DNA of 64,000 bases from Uloborus plumipes (taxonomy: Eukaryota; Arthropoda; Arachnida; Araneae; Uloboridae): positions 1 through 64,000 of the forward strand of contig JAXGGA010002222.1 of assembly GCA_038373865.1 (NCBI GenBank). Direction: 5' to 3'. Within the stretch, counting starts at the first letter, position 1, and each line of letters begins with the position of its first letter. Below the pieces are notes generated by a model. The model had not been told where the DNA came from, made no database searches, and saw nothing but the letters and a program-made list of their open reading frames with translations. Below, one piece after another: positions 23,252-34,451 of the stretch. Both the position numbers and the translations under genes were made by a program.

Positions 23252-23425
23252 AGGCTACAGAACAGGTTTTACAACGGTTATGTGATGCAATTTGTGTCTT
23301 ATCTTAATAATGAATTGAAACAATACCACAGTAATAAGTTAACAGAATTATTTGGTTAAAATTTTCATTTTTGGAAAATTCAGACACTTTTTGAACCGTC
23401 CCTAAAAACGGACGCTAAGCATTAG

Positions 23426-23946
23426 CCCATTTATGCCCAAGTTTTTTTAAAACTTTTTTTTTCAATTTTTATCTGCTTTAAACTCTTACTTGGAATGGTT
23501 TACATACATTTTAGGCTTAAAATAGTTCGCCGTTGCCATATTTATTAAGTTATTAAACGTCCTGTTTATGGGATATTTTGCAGATATGTGAGCAAAATAC
23601 GACCTTACTTGACTTTACTTTTGCAAACTAACATCACAGAAGGCATCTGTGATCCGTTTTAAGCAAATCATTTAAAAATAATTTAATTTTATGAAAAATA
23701 TGTTCGCAAAAGAAAAACTTACTTTCTGTGGCTACCCATGCTGGATCGTTCTTTGGTTGATTTGTCTGAAAATAGCTGTCAATAAATAAACTCTGATGTC
23801 CAAATAGTGGCTCTTAGTGGTTTTCTCAAGAAGAAGGACTATTCAACTTGTGAAAAACAGCTTTAGTAAAAGAATATACCCATTACAGGTTTTTGTATGC
23901 AGTAACTAAGAAGCGTCTTGTTTTTAGGCTACTGGGCATAAATGGG
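23426..23946 (-). mobile_element. piggyBac-like MITE, family 1
   Basis: A 521-bp element has CCCATTTATGCCCA and GGGCATAAATGGG termini. TTAA follows on the right (23947-23950) and TTAG on the left, a one-base change from TTAA. TTAA sites with CCC-starting ends are the piggyBac signature. Other copies are at 32065, 45658 and 51916. It is directly attached to the end of the family 2 element, probably inserted into its terminal TTAA. Confidence 0.8.
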
Positions 23947-23950
23947 TTAA

Positions 23951-25288
23951 TGGTTTTGCCTTTTTTTTCATCACGCCCCTGATCCAGAAAAAAAAATCAC
24001 TCAATTCATAATAAGGAACAAGATATTTGTTGTATTTGATGGCTATTAATATATCCAATGCCAAGAGATGAAGATTCGTCTTTATTATCTCCAACTTTAT
24101 TGGGCACTATCCTACATTTCTAAACAGTCGTCTAACTGGGTCTTCCAACTTTTTTTGTTGTTGACTAAATCAAATGCAATAAAATGTTTTCCTAATACTA
24201 TTTGTACTTGTATATCGATGCTATTATCTATAGTCAGAGAAAGGAAAAAAGAGCCAGTGACAATCAAGGTGTTTACAACCAATACAACAAAGACAAGTGC
24301 TAATGGAAAAACAAAGGTGGGAAGGTAATCAGGAGATCAAATAACATTAGCCTTCTGCTGAAAGCTTAAAGAAAAGTCACTTGTAAAGTGATTAACTCTA
24401 AAGTAAACATCGTCAATAATGAACTTTTGTTGGGAGTTGAATTATAAAAAAATTTCGTCAAAACTAGTGAAATATAATATCTGTACATATCTGTTGATTT
24501 GCATCTAGTATGTTGACTTGAATTAATATTGAGATCTTAATGAAAAAAAAAAATAGTCTTCGAGTTGAATAATCATAAATAATTGCAGCCGAAATCATTT
24601 TTTTTTTGTGAGGGGCTTGGGGTGGGTGGGGTTGTGAATTGCAGAATCTGGTCACGTTTGTCACTCTGATACTTTGATATTTTGCAAATTCAAAGCAAAG
24701 AACAAAATTACTTACTTATTTAAAAGTAATTTTATAAAAAAGATGACTGACTAAAAATAATGGTTAGTAAATGGGTATAGACGGGTATAAAAACATGGTG
24801 CGTACACTGAGTATAAAAGCAGATTTGAAACAACGTATTTTTTACCAATAAAGACCAAGAGAGCCAAAGATAAAGAGAACCAATTATTCGGGATGTTCGA
24901 GACCATCGCTATCCCCGATATCTGAATTTCCCGGTTTTCTTAACCGCTAAGAAGTGGCTGTTTATAAAACTCAAATTACTATAATTAATTGTAATACATG
25001 AATCTTAAAATAAGCAAAATGGTTTCGAAATGCTTATAGTTATCGAAATACTAAAAAAATACTAGTGAAAGAGTAATTTTAAAATCTGAAAATTTAGTTA
25101 TTCACAAGACATAAGGCCCTCACACTTAAAAGAAAAAAAAACAGCGCCACACTTTTTCGATAATGTTTTAAGCAGAAAGAAAATTGAGAAAAAGGTAAGA
25201 AACGAGTTTTTGAATGTAAATGTGCGATTTTTCTACTTGTGTATGAAATAAATTCGCTAAAATTAGCTTGTTTCTTTCCTTTTTACTT
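23951..25288. other. No gene supported
   Basis: An 86-codon plus-strand frame at 24068-24328 has no recognisable domain, and no splice-supported exon is evident. The rest is AT-rich. Confidence 0.45.
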
Positions 25289-26229
25289 TCTTCTATATCT
25301 AATATATAGAAGAAAGTATTGGTTTCGTGAAAATTTTCGAGTGTCGAATTTTGACGGATTTGCACGTTTTGAGGTGCGCTGAGTCCATTTCGACCATTTT
25401 TGGAAAATGTCTGTCTATGTGTCTGTCTGTGTGTGAGTCTGTATGTGTGTGACCAGTTTTTGTGGCCGTCCTAGAGCAAAAACTACTGCATGAAATCGAA
25501 CAAACATTTTTGCACATATGTACTATCATGTGAACTGGTGCACCTGACTTTGTTTAGCGAATTCCTCCATGGGGAGGGGGGGGGTGGAGCAATCGCACGT
25601 GTTCTGCGCGTGTGCGCGTGGGTGATTGCTATATCTCAGGAAGTAACCAGCGGAATCAAACGAAAATTGGTCCATAGGTAGACCCTATTGATTACAAGTG
25701 CTGATTCAATTTGTGTGTCAATATCTCAAAGGGGGTGGAGCAATCAAAAGTGCTTATTTTGTCATTGCACCTACTGTATCTCGAGAAATATTGCGGAGAT
25801 TTGAATGAAATTTGGAATAACACTAACTCAATATGGAAGCAAGCATCGATTAAATTTTGGCGCCAATCGCCACAGAGGGAGGGTGGGGTGATTTTTGCGC
25901 TTAGTCAACAATGCGAAAAATTAATTCATTAAAAAATCGTTTTCACGCTATTTAATTATCAAAACAGCTGAAAACTTTCAATGATTTGAAATTTTTAACT
26001 GTTGCCAATTTCTTTTTACTAACAAATAAAATGTTTGCATTTAATCTAAACAAGGCTTTTGCAATGATTTCCAATTTCGCTCATTGATTCTGCATTTGAG
26101 GGATTATTACGATAATTGGGAAATTGGAGCTGTCTCCAATTATTCGGGAGCGTACGTGTTTTATTTTGAAACCGGAATTCATAAGATAGATATGGAAGAA
26201 AGTTTCGTGATGGTCACGACAGCTAGTTC
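25289..26229 (-). mobile_element. Family U element, copy 2, intact
   Basis: It begins with the hairpin TTCTATATCTAATATATAG and ends GGTCACGACAGCTAG, with a small hairpin CGTGATGGTCACG before the CTAG. A subterminal inverted pair is formed by TATAGAAGAAAGT near the start and ATATGGAAGAAAGT near the end. It contains a GTCTGTCTGTGTG microsatellite and a G-run. It provides the empty site that defines the 5.3-kb insertion in copy 1. No coding sequence is present. Confidence 0.7.
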
Positions 26230-26234
26230 TTTTT

Positions 26235-27020
26235 ACTTCCTTTTACGTAGTGAAGGAAGTATTGTGATCACGAAAAAAATTTCACTCAAATTTCGGTCTA
26301 AATTTTGACTTTGCTCACCCCCGAATGGATGTCGCGTAGTTCTTTCGACCTATCAGCACGTGCATATGTACCTAACAACATACAAACAGCCGAAAAATCA
26401 ATTTCGACCACCCCCGAGTAAATTACGACGAGTTTTCTCGTGACGTCTGTGTGTACGTATGTGCGGATGTATGTGCGTATGTATGTCGCATAACTCAAAA
26501 ACTATATGCCGTAGAAACTTCTAGCTTGGTATGTAGGCTCTGAGGGGGGTCTAGTTGTGCACCTTCTTGTGATTGCATTCGAATGTTCCCAAGGGGGTCT
26601 TTTACACCTTTTTTGGGGGAAATCAATGTTAATTTCAATACAGACTCAAGTGATATGAATTGGCGCGACCACTTGGCGACATGTCGCCAATCTTTTGGTC
26701 GCCAAATGCTTGACGTCAACTTGGCAACATATCTCCAAGTTGGCGACAAATTTGGCAAAAAAATTATTTTTTGAATTTGGGTTTAACTTGGCGCTATTGG
26801 CGATATTTTGCGAAAAATTCACTAAATGATATTAAAATCAGCAATATTTAGAAAATTAACCATTGTAAAATATTTTTTGCACTGTTTCGTGGCAGATTAG
26901 GGAAGTAAATATTTGAATTGTTACCTTTCTCACTCCAAGCACTTTTTTTAACACTTAAGGCAACTACTAAGAAATTTACACGTAAAAGGAAGTAGTGTGG
27001 GATCCATACCAGATTTTTTT
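26235..27020 (-). mobile_element. Family V element, copy 4
   Basis: It runs from the hairpin ACTTCCTTTTACGTAGTGAA to CCATACCAGATTTTTTT, the same extent as copy 2. The centre near 26660-26820 is rich in TTGGCGA. It lies only a few bases from the end of the U element, so the two families sit side by side in the same orientation. Confidence 0.7.
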
Positions 27021-27119
27021 CAAAGGTTTCGTTTTTGCGATTGAGGTAGTGTTGTCAATGGTTGCTTTTGCATTGCATTAATATCAATAGAAATTTGCTA
27101 AAGACGAAATATGCCTCTT

Positions 27120-27636
27120 TGAACAAAAACAACAACAAAAAGTGCACGCACAAAAGTTATTAAGGAAGACTGGTTTTTCGAACAGCAAACAATTAAGTAA
27201 AAAACTGTTCAAATCAAGAAAATCAACGGAAATCATTTTTCCTCGCCAAAATTTTTCCAAACAAAAAACAGTTTGTACAAATCAAACTCTTCATAGATAG
27301 GGACTGGCTGTTTGAATGGTTCAAAATTGAATGAAAACTAGTTGAATCCAATGGTCAAATACGGGAATGAGGTGTCCTCGCCAAAAACAAAAAAAGTTCG
27401 TTCAAATCGGACTGTTCACTTAAAATTTATCATTAGGGACCAATAGACAAACAAATAGAGACTGACAGACACACATTTTTCCCCATATCAAAACCCTACT
27501 TTTTTAATTTTCCATTTTACGATACTTCTTTTTTTTTACTTCTTTTTGAACTTTGCGGTATTTTTAAAAATCATTTAGCCACTTTTAATGCTTTTTCGTC
27601 TTTCCTTTATTTTTTACGAGAAAGTAGACTGAAAAG
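27120..27636 (-). mobile_element. Family W fragment, diverged
   Basis: Diverged direct repeats (GTTCAAATCGGACTGTTCACT) are followed by CCCATATCAAAACCCTAC and the terminal ACGAGAAAGTAGACTGAAAAG. The hairpin half is missing. It is more diverged than the other copies, so probably older. Confidence 0.6.
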
Positions 27637-27739
27637 ACGAATTTGATCCTGTGTGAAAATGAGTGATGTAAAGAAATTTGAAAAAAAAAAAAAAAAAAAA
27701 AAACTGTAGTGATGCGAAAAATATTTAGTTGATCATTTT

Positions 27740-27903
27740 GAAATTACAAAAAGGAGTTTGAAATCTTGGCAGGGGGGGGGGGAGTGAAATGAAAAAAATG
27801 AAGTACCCCAACCCTGAGTATGAACACTTCAACAGGAGGACAAAACACAGCATTTTCTGGACGTTTTCTTCTTTTAAATGTACATAGATAGAAGTTACTT
27901 CTA
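27740..27903 (+). repeat. Dispersed repeat with G-run
   Basis: A G-run, then GTGAAATGAAAAAAATGAAG, ACCCC, CACTTCAACAGGAG and AGCATTTTCTGGACGTTTTC. It is similar in order to 31700-31860. The element ends are not visible. Confidence 0.45.
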
Positions 27904-27965
27904 CCAATTTATCAGAAACCTTAGTCGCATTTTTTAAAAACTTTTTGTAAAACTTCCACGAATTA

Positions 27966-28519
27966 CAGTGAACTTTCAGTTATACGCCGCCTTTTTTTGC
28001 GCCATTTTCACTTATACGACGATTTTTAATGGTCCCAGCACATTCCATAGCAAAATAATGATAATCTCATTCGTTTATGCTCTAAAGAAAAATATTTCAC
28101 TTATGCGCCGAATTTTCCCCAAAATGTAAAAAAGATAATTTATGTTCTTTAAAAAATAAGCATTTTTCTTCACTTTCCCCTTTAATCTTTCACTTTTATT
28201 GCTCACGGAAGGCACTTTTTTCGAATGAACCAGAGTTCGGAGAGGGACAATTATCTATCATGCATCGTTTTAAAGGGAACAATTTGTAATTAGGTATGCT
28301 ACAATTTTTGTTTTCTCTTTATCATTGTAGTTACGATACAGTAATTGCCAAACCGTAGTAATATGTCCCTTTTCTATAGAAACATTCTTATTCTTTCTCT
28401 CATTAGAATCTATGTTGTGTTTTAGTCCTTTCAATAGGTTTGTTCACTTATACGTCTCTCTCACTTATGAATCTTTTTCGGTTGGTCCCTTGGGCCGGCG
28501 CATAAGTGAGAGTTCATTG
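27966..28519 (+). mobile_element. pogo-like MITE, copy 1
   Basis: A 554-bp element is flanked by TA on both sides. Its termini are CAGTGAACTTTCAGTTATACG and the inverse of CAATGAACTCTCACTTATGCG, with CGACGATTTTTAATGGTCCC and GGTCCCTTGGGCCGGCGC inside. TA targets and CAGTG ends fit the pogo/Tigger branch of Tc1/mariner. No transposase. Copies at 41955 and 46914 share the whole length. Confidence 0.75.
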
Positions 28520-28521
28520 TA

Positions 28522-29201
28522 GTACTTTCTAGGGAAACATGGTGGCAAAGTGAAATAGTAAAATATTTTCAGTTTGCAGTGCCACATATCTAATAATATT
28601 TTAACTAAGTTCCTAAACATATAGTTGATTCCAGTCAAACAATAAACAGTTTTAAGGATTGACGAAGGAATAATGAGTACAATTTTCAGAATTTGATACA
28701 CATGTAGAAAAAATTAGGGTTTATCAAAAATATTTATTATTATTATAAAATGATAAATTTCTTGTAATTATTATTTTAAGTTATTATCTGAGATTTGTTG
28801 AGGTCCGATGCAGTACTTCTTTTACTCGAATTAAGCATGTTTTAATTTTTAAATACTCAATGTAATTTGTCAAGTGCACGCTGGGCAAAGTGAATGGGGG
28901 AAGTGAAATAATTTATTTCTTTTACTTATTCATTCTTTTATTCAATCACGTTTTTTTTTCATTTATTAATTAGTTTAAATTTATTTACTTATTAATTCAC
29001 TTATTTATTCATTCATTCACTTATTTCCTTACTCGTTCTCTACTTTATGCACTCATTTATCATTCTCTCGCAGTATCTCATGCATTTATTTATTTTTCTA
29101 TTTGTTTATTTTTTTAAAATTATTTAATTCATTTGTTCGTTTATTTAGGCATTCATTTCATTAAATATATTTTCAACCATCAAATAGAAAATGCTTTGTC
29201 A

Positions 29202-29232
<31 letters not shown>

Positions 29233-30080
29233 TTTGCCCCATTTTTTTTGTGATGAAAATATTTTTTTGAACGTACAAAAATAACTGCTAAAAATGAAAA
29301 TCAGCATTTTAATGATAGTTGTATTACAAAATACATTATTCCTTCTTCATTTACAACAGTTTTTAGAACAAATTTTCAATTTGTTTATTTTGAAATAGCT
29401 AACTTCTCTTTATTGGGCTTTGCCCCCCATTCTCCTACTTACGTATTGTTTACGTTCATACCTTCGGTACTAAATCCAACCATTATTTTCACTTTCGTTT
29501 TAATAAGATACTTAATCTCTTTTAAAGGAATTTATATATAATCCAGGGATTTAAGAGCAGTGTTTCAGAAAATATGAGTTTGATCAAGCGTTGTTCCATG
29601 AACTTCTAGTAAAATAAAGAGATTTGCAGAGAAAATAGGGTCCATTAATTATTAGTGTGTTTAGAAAATTCAAGAAGTTAATTTAGGGTTATCGACATAA
29701 AAGAGAGCACTGTTGTGCGGAAGGAAATATGTTTAACAAATTTAATGATGTGATTAGTTCGGAAAGGAAGTATTTTACCTGAATTACAGCTCCTCAAAAT
29801 CAAGCCAGTGGTTCCGCCTTTATACTTAATGCCCGGATGATTCCATTTCAGTAGCATCCTGAATACGCACTACAAAATCCTAATGATACCAACTGAAATC
29901 GCTCAAGAAATTTTACTCCAAAGATGTGCAAGTAGTTTTTTGGGAAGAAGTTTCATGATGAATGCGAACTAAATAGAAAGAAAAATATATATTTGCATAA
30001 TACAAAGCTGGATAGTCAAAACTCGAACCACTTTAAAGGTCGACTGATCAGACATTTTGGTTCATCAATAGCTTTGTATC
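28522..30080. other. No gene; ATTT/ATTC-rich simple sequence
   Basis: About 28910-29170 is a degenerate ATTTATTC-type microsatellite, followed by an A-run of about 27 at 29201-29227. No gene or element boundary was seen before the Tc1-like element. Confidence 0.55.
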
Positions 30081-30082
30081 TA

Positions 30083-31510
30083 CACTGGCGGAAAAAAAAA
30101 TCCCAACACCAAGAAAGACTTGTGTTAGATAAACGAAATTTGGTAGACGTGTTTATAAAACTGAAAGATGACATCGATTGAAATTTCGTGTTCCGCGCAT
30201 AAGTGTGGCGCAGCTGGCGTCACTCAGAACATGCAAATAAGGCTTGTTTTAAAAGCGTGTTGTGAAGCTCGTGTGTATTATTTTTCCGTGAAATTTGACG
30301 AATTGCGTTCATGTTAGCTAGGAATACCTTTAAGAAGACGAAGAAGCCATTATCAACGTCTCACCGAGTTGAACGAGGTCGTACAATTTGGCTACGAGAA
30401 GGTGGATTTTCATTTCGCGATATTGCAGAAAGACTTGGGTGGGAATGTTTCCACCATGTATGATTATTGGAAGCTATGGGCAAGGGATGGTACTAACTCA
30501 AGAAGATCGAGTTCCGAGCTGCCACGTGGCACGACTGAGAAGGAAGATCGCCGAATCTTGCGTACGGCTGTGGCGCATCGTACTGCATCTGCGGCTGACA
30601 TTCGAGCTGCAGTTGGTACCGTCGTGACCCAAAGAATGGTATGAAACTGTTTACTTCAAGGACAGCTCCGAGCCAGGCAGCCTGTAGCCGGTATTCTATT
30701 GACTGCAAACCATTGCCTTTTCCGACGGCAGTGGTGCCACGACAGAGCTCACTGGAGGTCGGAGTGGAGATCTGTTGTAATTTTTGATGAAAACAGATTC
30801 TGAATTAGTGCCAGTGGTGGCTGTATATTGGTCAGAAGGAGGCCAGGGGACCGCCTGCATCCAAGCGGTCTACGGCTTAGACACACAGGACTCACACCTG
30901 GAGTTATGGTCTCTGGAGCAATTTCCTACGACAGCAGGGGCATTCTTGTGGTTATCCCAAACTCACTGACTGAAAATTTGTCGTCAGTCTGTTAATTTAA
31001 CCAATAGTACAGCCCTTCATGAGTAGCATTCAAGGGGGCGTTTTCCAACCGGATAACGCTCGCCCTCACATCGCTACTGTAACGCAATGTGCTCTACAGA
31101 GAGCTGACATGTTACCATGACCGGCAAATTCACCAGGTCTGTCTTCAATTGATAACGTATGGGATATTATGGGATGGCACCTCGAGCATCATCCACAGTC
31201 AGCAATGACTGTCCTAGTATTGACACAGCAAGTGCAACAAGCATGGAACTCCATGCCACAAAGTGACATTCGGCACCTGTATGACATAATGCATGCACGC
31301 TTGCAGGCTTGCCTTAAAAATTCTGGAGGTTACACCCTCTATTAAATTAACAGAATTTCACATTTGCACAGCATTTTCTTGAGCTTAAATTAGCCAGTGA
31401 TCTTGTACATTTAATCAATTAAACATGTAAACTAGACAATTGCATTACCCAAATTTCATTACTCTACGGCAATTTTTTCTTGGTGTTGGGATTTTTTTTT
31501 TCCGCCAGTG
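30083..31510 (+). mobile_element. Tc1-like DNA transposon, 1.43 kb
   Basis: The element is flanked by TA (30081-30082 and 31511-31512). It has 33-34-bp terminal inverted repeats, CACTGGCGG, an A9-10 run, then TCCCAACACCAAGAA. The length and single central gene are normal for Tc1-like elements. The ends are almost identical to each other. The transposase inside is broken, so this copy could move only if an intact relative supplied enzyme. Confidence 0.9.
30324..31345 (+). pseudogene. Tc1-like transposase, inactivated
   Basis: The family start codon appears as ATA at 30324. A one-base deletion near 30370 shifts the frame inside the N-terminal helix-turn-helix region, and the frame changes again near 30440. 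The segment GTTEKEDRRILRTAVAHRTA (30528-30587, second DNA-binding region) is well kept. Catalytic Asp 1 lies in VIFDE (GAT at 30786-30788), followed by a TGA stop at 30801. Asp 2 is in QPDNARPH (GAT at 31052-31054). The third acidic position (31151-31153) is Asp where relatives have Glu. Another TGA at 31118-31120 replaces a Trp codon. The natural stop is TAA at 31343-31345. Confidence 0.85.
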
Positions 31511-31512
31511 TA

Positions 31513-32064
31513 GTTTCAAGAATTTGCAACTACATTATTATAGTCGTTGGTGGTTAAAGTAGAAAACCAGTAAATGAACACTTAAGTAAATCTGTGTTTA
31601 AAAAAAATAGAATCGTTAAAAATTGTAGCAATTGTGACATGACACTGAAAATACTTTAGAATATATGTGTAACTATTTCCCAGAAAATTGAGAGAATTTT
31701 AATGATTCTGAATCAGGATTGGGGGGGGGGGGTAAATGAAAAAAAGAACCCCGAACAAGTGCATGAAAACTCCAATCAGTGGAGAAACTCAGCACTTTAA
31801 AGCCGTTTTCTTTCTGTAAATATGTAGAAGAAAATTGCTAGTAAGCGATAGAAAGATTTATAACTTTTGTGGATCTAGTACACTGTCATCAGCTTGGCTA
31901 TTTGGCTTTTGAGCAGGTACCAGTAAATGCTGGTTGACAGGTGCACTTTCTTACCCAGCTCATATGCTACGAATTTTTGTAGCTTGTAAGTCAATGTGTC
32001 AATGGAAACTGTTCCCCGTTAACAATTGCATTTTTATCCCTCACTTGTCTTAAATTTTAATTAA
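31513..32064. other. No gene; second copy of the G-run repeat
   Basis: 31700-31860 resembles 27740-27903 (G-run, AAATGAAAAAAAGAACCCCG, AAACTCAGCACTTTAAAGCCG). Nothing else was recognised. Confidence 0.45.
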
Positions 32065-32528
32065 CCCATTTATGCCCAGTAGCCTAAAAACGGGACACTT
32101 GTTAGTTACTGCATACAAAAACCTGTGATGGGTATAACCAGTTAGAGCCTCTATTTGGATATCAGAGTTTATTTATTGACAGCTATTTTCAGACAAATCA
32201 GTCAAGCAACGATCCAGCATGGGTAGTAACAGAAAGTGATTTTTTGCGAACTTATTTTTCATAAAATTAAACTACTTTAAAATGATTTGCTTAAAACTGA
32301 TTAGAAATGCCTTCTGTAATGGTACTTTGCAAAAGTAAAGTCAAGTAAGGTCGTATTTTGCTCACATATCTGCAAAATATCCCATGAACAGGACGTTAAA
32401 TAACTTAATAAATATGGCAACGGAGAACTATTTCTAGCCTAAAATGTACGTAAACCATTCCAAGTAAGAGTTTTTAAACAGATGAAATTTTTTAAAAAAT
32501 TGCTAAAAAAAACTTGGGCATAAATGGT
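32065..32528 (+). mobile_element. piggyBac-like MITE, family 1
   Basis: TTAA at 32061-32064, then CCCATTTATGCCCAGTAGCC. The right end GGGCATAAATGG is followed by TTTAG, a decayed TTAA. The internal sequence matches the other family 1 copies (AGTCAAGTAAGGTCGTATTTTG). It is about 55 bp shorter than the others because of a deletion after TGGGTATA near 32140. Confidence 0.75.
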
Positions 32529-32555
32529 TTAGTATTTTCCTTTTCCTAGTGAACT

Positions 32556-34095
32556 AGAAGTTCTGTCAAGAACTAAACGAACCTACTTTCCCGTACATCG
32601 ACATCGGCATTCTCGCATCTGATCATTATTCTCTTGATTATCTGAGACTGAAAATTATGTCAAACATACCTCTTTAGCACTTAGAGCTTATTTCGAAAAG
32701 CAAAATATACCCCTCTCATCAAATGAAATAGACACGTAAAAAGTAATTAACGAATAAATAAAGTTTTGTCGCACCTTTTAAAGAGTGTAACTGTTACAGT
32801 TCCTCCGTAGAAAAAAATCCTCCATCGTTTTCAAGAAAAAAAAATAATAATAAAATAAATAAATAAAAGTACAAAGAGCATCAAAACACATTTTATCAAA
32901 GAAAGAAAAGAAAAAAGAAGAAAAAAAAGCTCGTCCGTTAATAAAATGTCTCGAATTTCACTTTTAATCCGTTGCCAGTTGTTAAATATAAATAAAGAAT
33001 AAAATGTTCTCGTGAATGAAAAATTTTTGTTACAAAAAAAATCGTCTGCCGAAAAAAAATAATAATAATAAATAAAGTAAAACAAATGAGTAAATAAAAT
33101 CGTCTGCACAGTCAGTCATTTTTTTCTGAGTCTGCATTTCCGCCATGTTTGCGGAGTCGGAATCAGAGTCCTCAGAAAAGTACTTTATAAACGTTATTTT
33201 TCAAAACCATTTTCTTACAAAGTTAGTTTGAAGGAAATCTGACTTTAAGTTCACGATCAACATTCAACTTAAATTCCCCGTAGGCCCTAATGTTAATTTT
33301 TTTTCTGAACGGTTCAATATTCAACAAAAATGGTTCAAATCAAAAAGCGAAATATGGGAAAGCGTCTCCAAGATCTTTCAAACAAAAAAAAGTTTATTCC
33401 ATTCGGACGGTTCACTCAAAAGTTATTAGGTGGGGAAAGGTTGCTTGAACGGTTCAATGTTGAACGAAAAAGTGTTCAAATTGAAAATTTAAATACGGTA
33501 ATGAAGTATCCTTGCTGAGATCCTTCGAACAAAAAAAAAGTTTATTTAAATCGGACTGTTCACTCAAAAGTTATTAGGGGTGACAGCTTGATTGAGCGGT
33601 TCAATGTTGAACGAAAAATTGTTCAAATCGAAAATGTAAATACGGGAATGAAGTATCCTTGAAAATATCTTTCGAACAAAAAAAATGTTTGTTCATATCG
33701 GACTGTTCACTTAAAAGTTAGCATCGCGGGACAGGTTGTTTGAACGGTTCAAAGTTGAACCATAAATTGTTCAAATCGAAAAATCAAATATGGGAATGAG
33801 CTGTACTCGCCGTGATCTTTCCAACAAAAGAAAGTTTGTCCAAATCGGAATGTTCATTCAAAAGTTATTAGGGGGGGGGGGGACAGACAGACCGACAGAG
33901 CGACCGACCGACACACAAATTCCCCATCTCAATACCCTACTTTCAAATTTCTAATTCTTCGATGTTCATTTTACCTTTTTATTTTTTTAACTTGGCGATA
34001 TTTTTTGGACTTGGCAAAATTTTTTAGATGCATTAAGCTACTTTTAATACATTTTTCTTCTTTCATTCATTTTTAACGGGAAAGTAGGCTAAAAA
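32556..34095 (-). mobile_element. Helentron-like element, family W copy C
   Basis: The hairpin AGTTCTGTCAAGAACT is at the low-coordinate end. Subterminal repeats are AACCTACTTTCCCGT (32580-32594) and ACGGGAAAGTAGGCT (34076-34090). Four internal direct repeats are present. It joins copy D head to tail with only a short A-run between. Confidence 0.7.
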
Positions 34096-34377
34096 AAGAA
34101 GTTCTGTCAAGAACTAAACGAGCCTACTTTCCCGTACATCGACATCGGTATTCTCGCATCTGATCATTATTCTCTTGATTATCTGAGACTGAAAATTATG
34201 TCAAACATACCTTTTTAGCACTTAGAGCTGATTTTAAAAAGCAAAATATACCCCTCTCATCAGATGAAATAGACACGTAAAAAGAAATTAACGAATAAAT
34301 AAAGTTTTGTCGCACCTTTTAAAGAGTGTAACTGTTACTGTTCCTCCGTAGAAAAAATCTTCCATCGTTTTCAAAAA

Positions 34378-34409
<32 letters not shown>

Positions 34410-34416
34410 AATAAAA

Positions 34417-34451
<35 letters not shown>

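Larger units (their letters stand above)
19673..23425 (-). mobile_element. Old piggyBac-like MITE (family 2) split by two insertions
   Basis: Three pieces, 19673-19983, about 21684-21707 and 23252-23425, align in order with the intact minus-strand sequence of family 2 (copies at 54768 and 62365). Shared landmarks are ACTGGTTAC, ACCAGAGGGTACATAC, TGAGATT-GAACGATG, and CCGTCCCTAAAAACGGACGC. The gaps are filled by a Helitron and a W element. The left terminus is degraded and the right terminus reads GCATTAG. Confidence 0.6.

Noticed and set aside
24068..24328. 86-codon plus-strand frame in unique sequence
   Set aside because: There is no family resemblance, no strong initiation or splice context, and the codon use looks like the local AT background.
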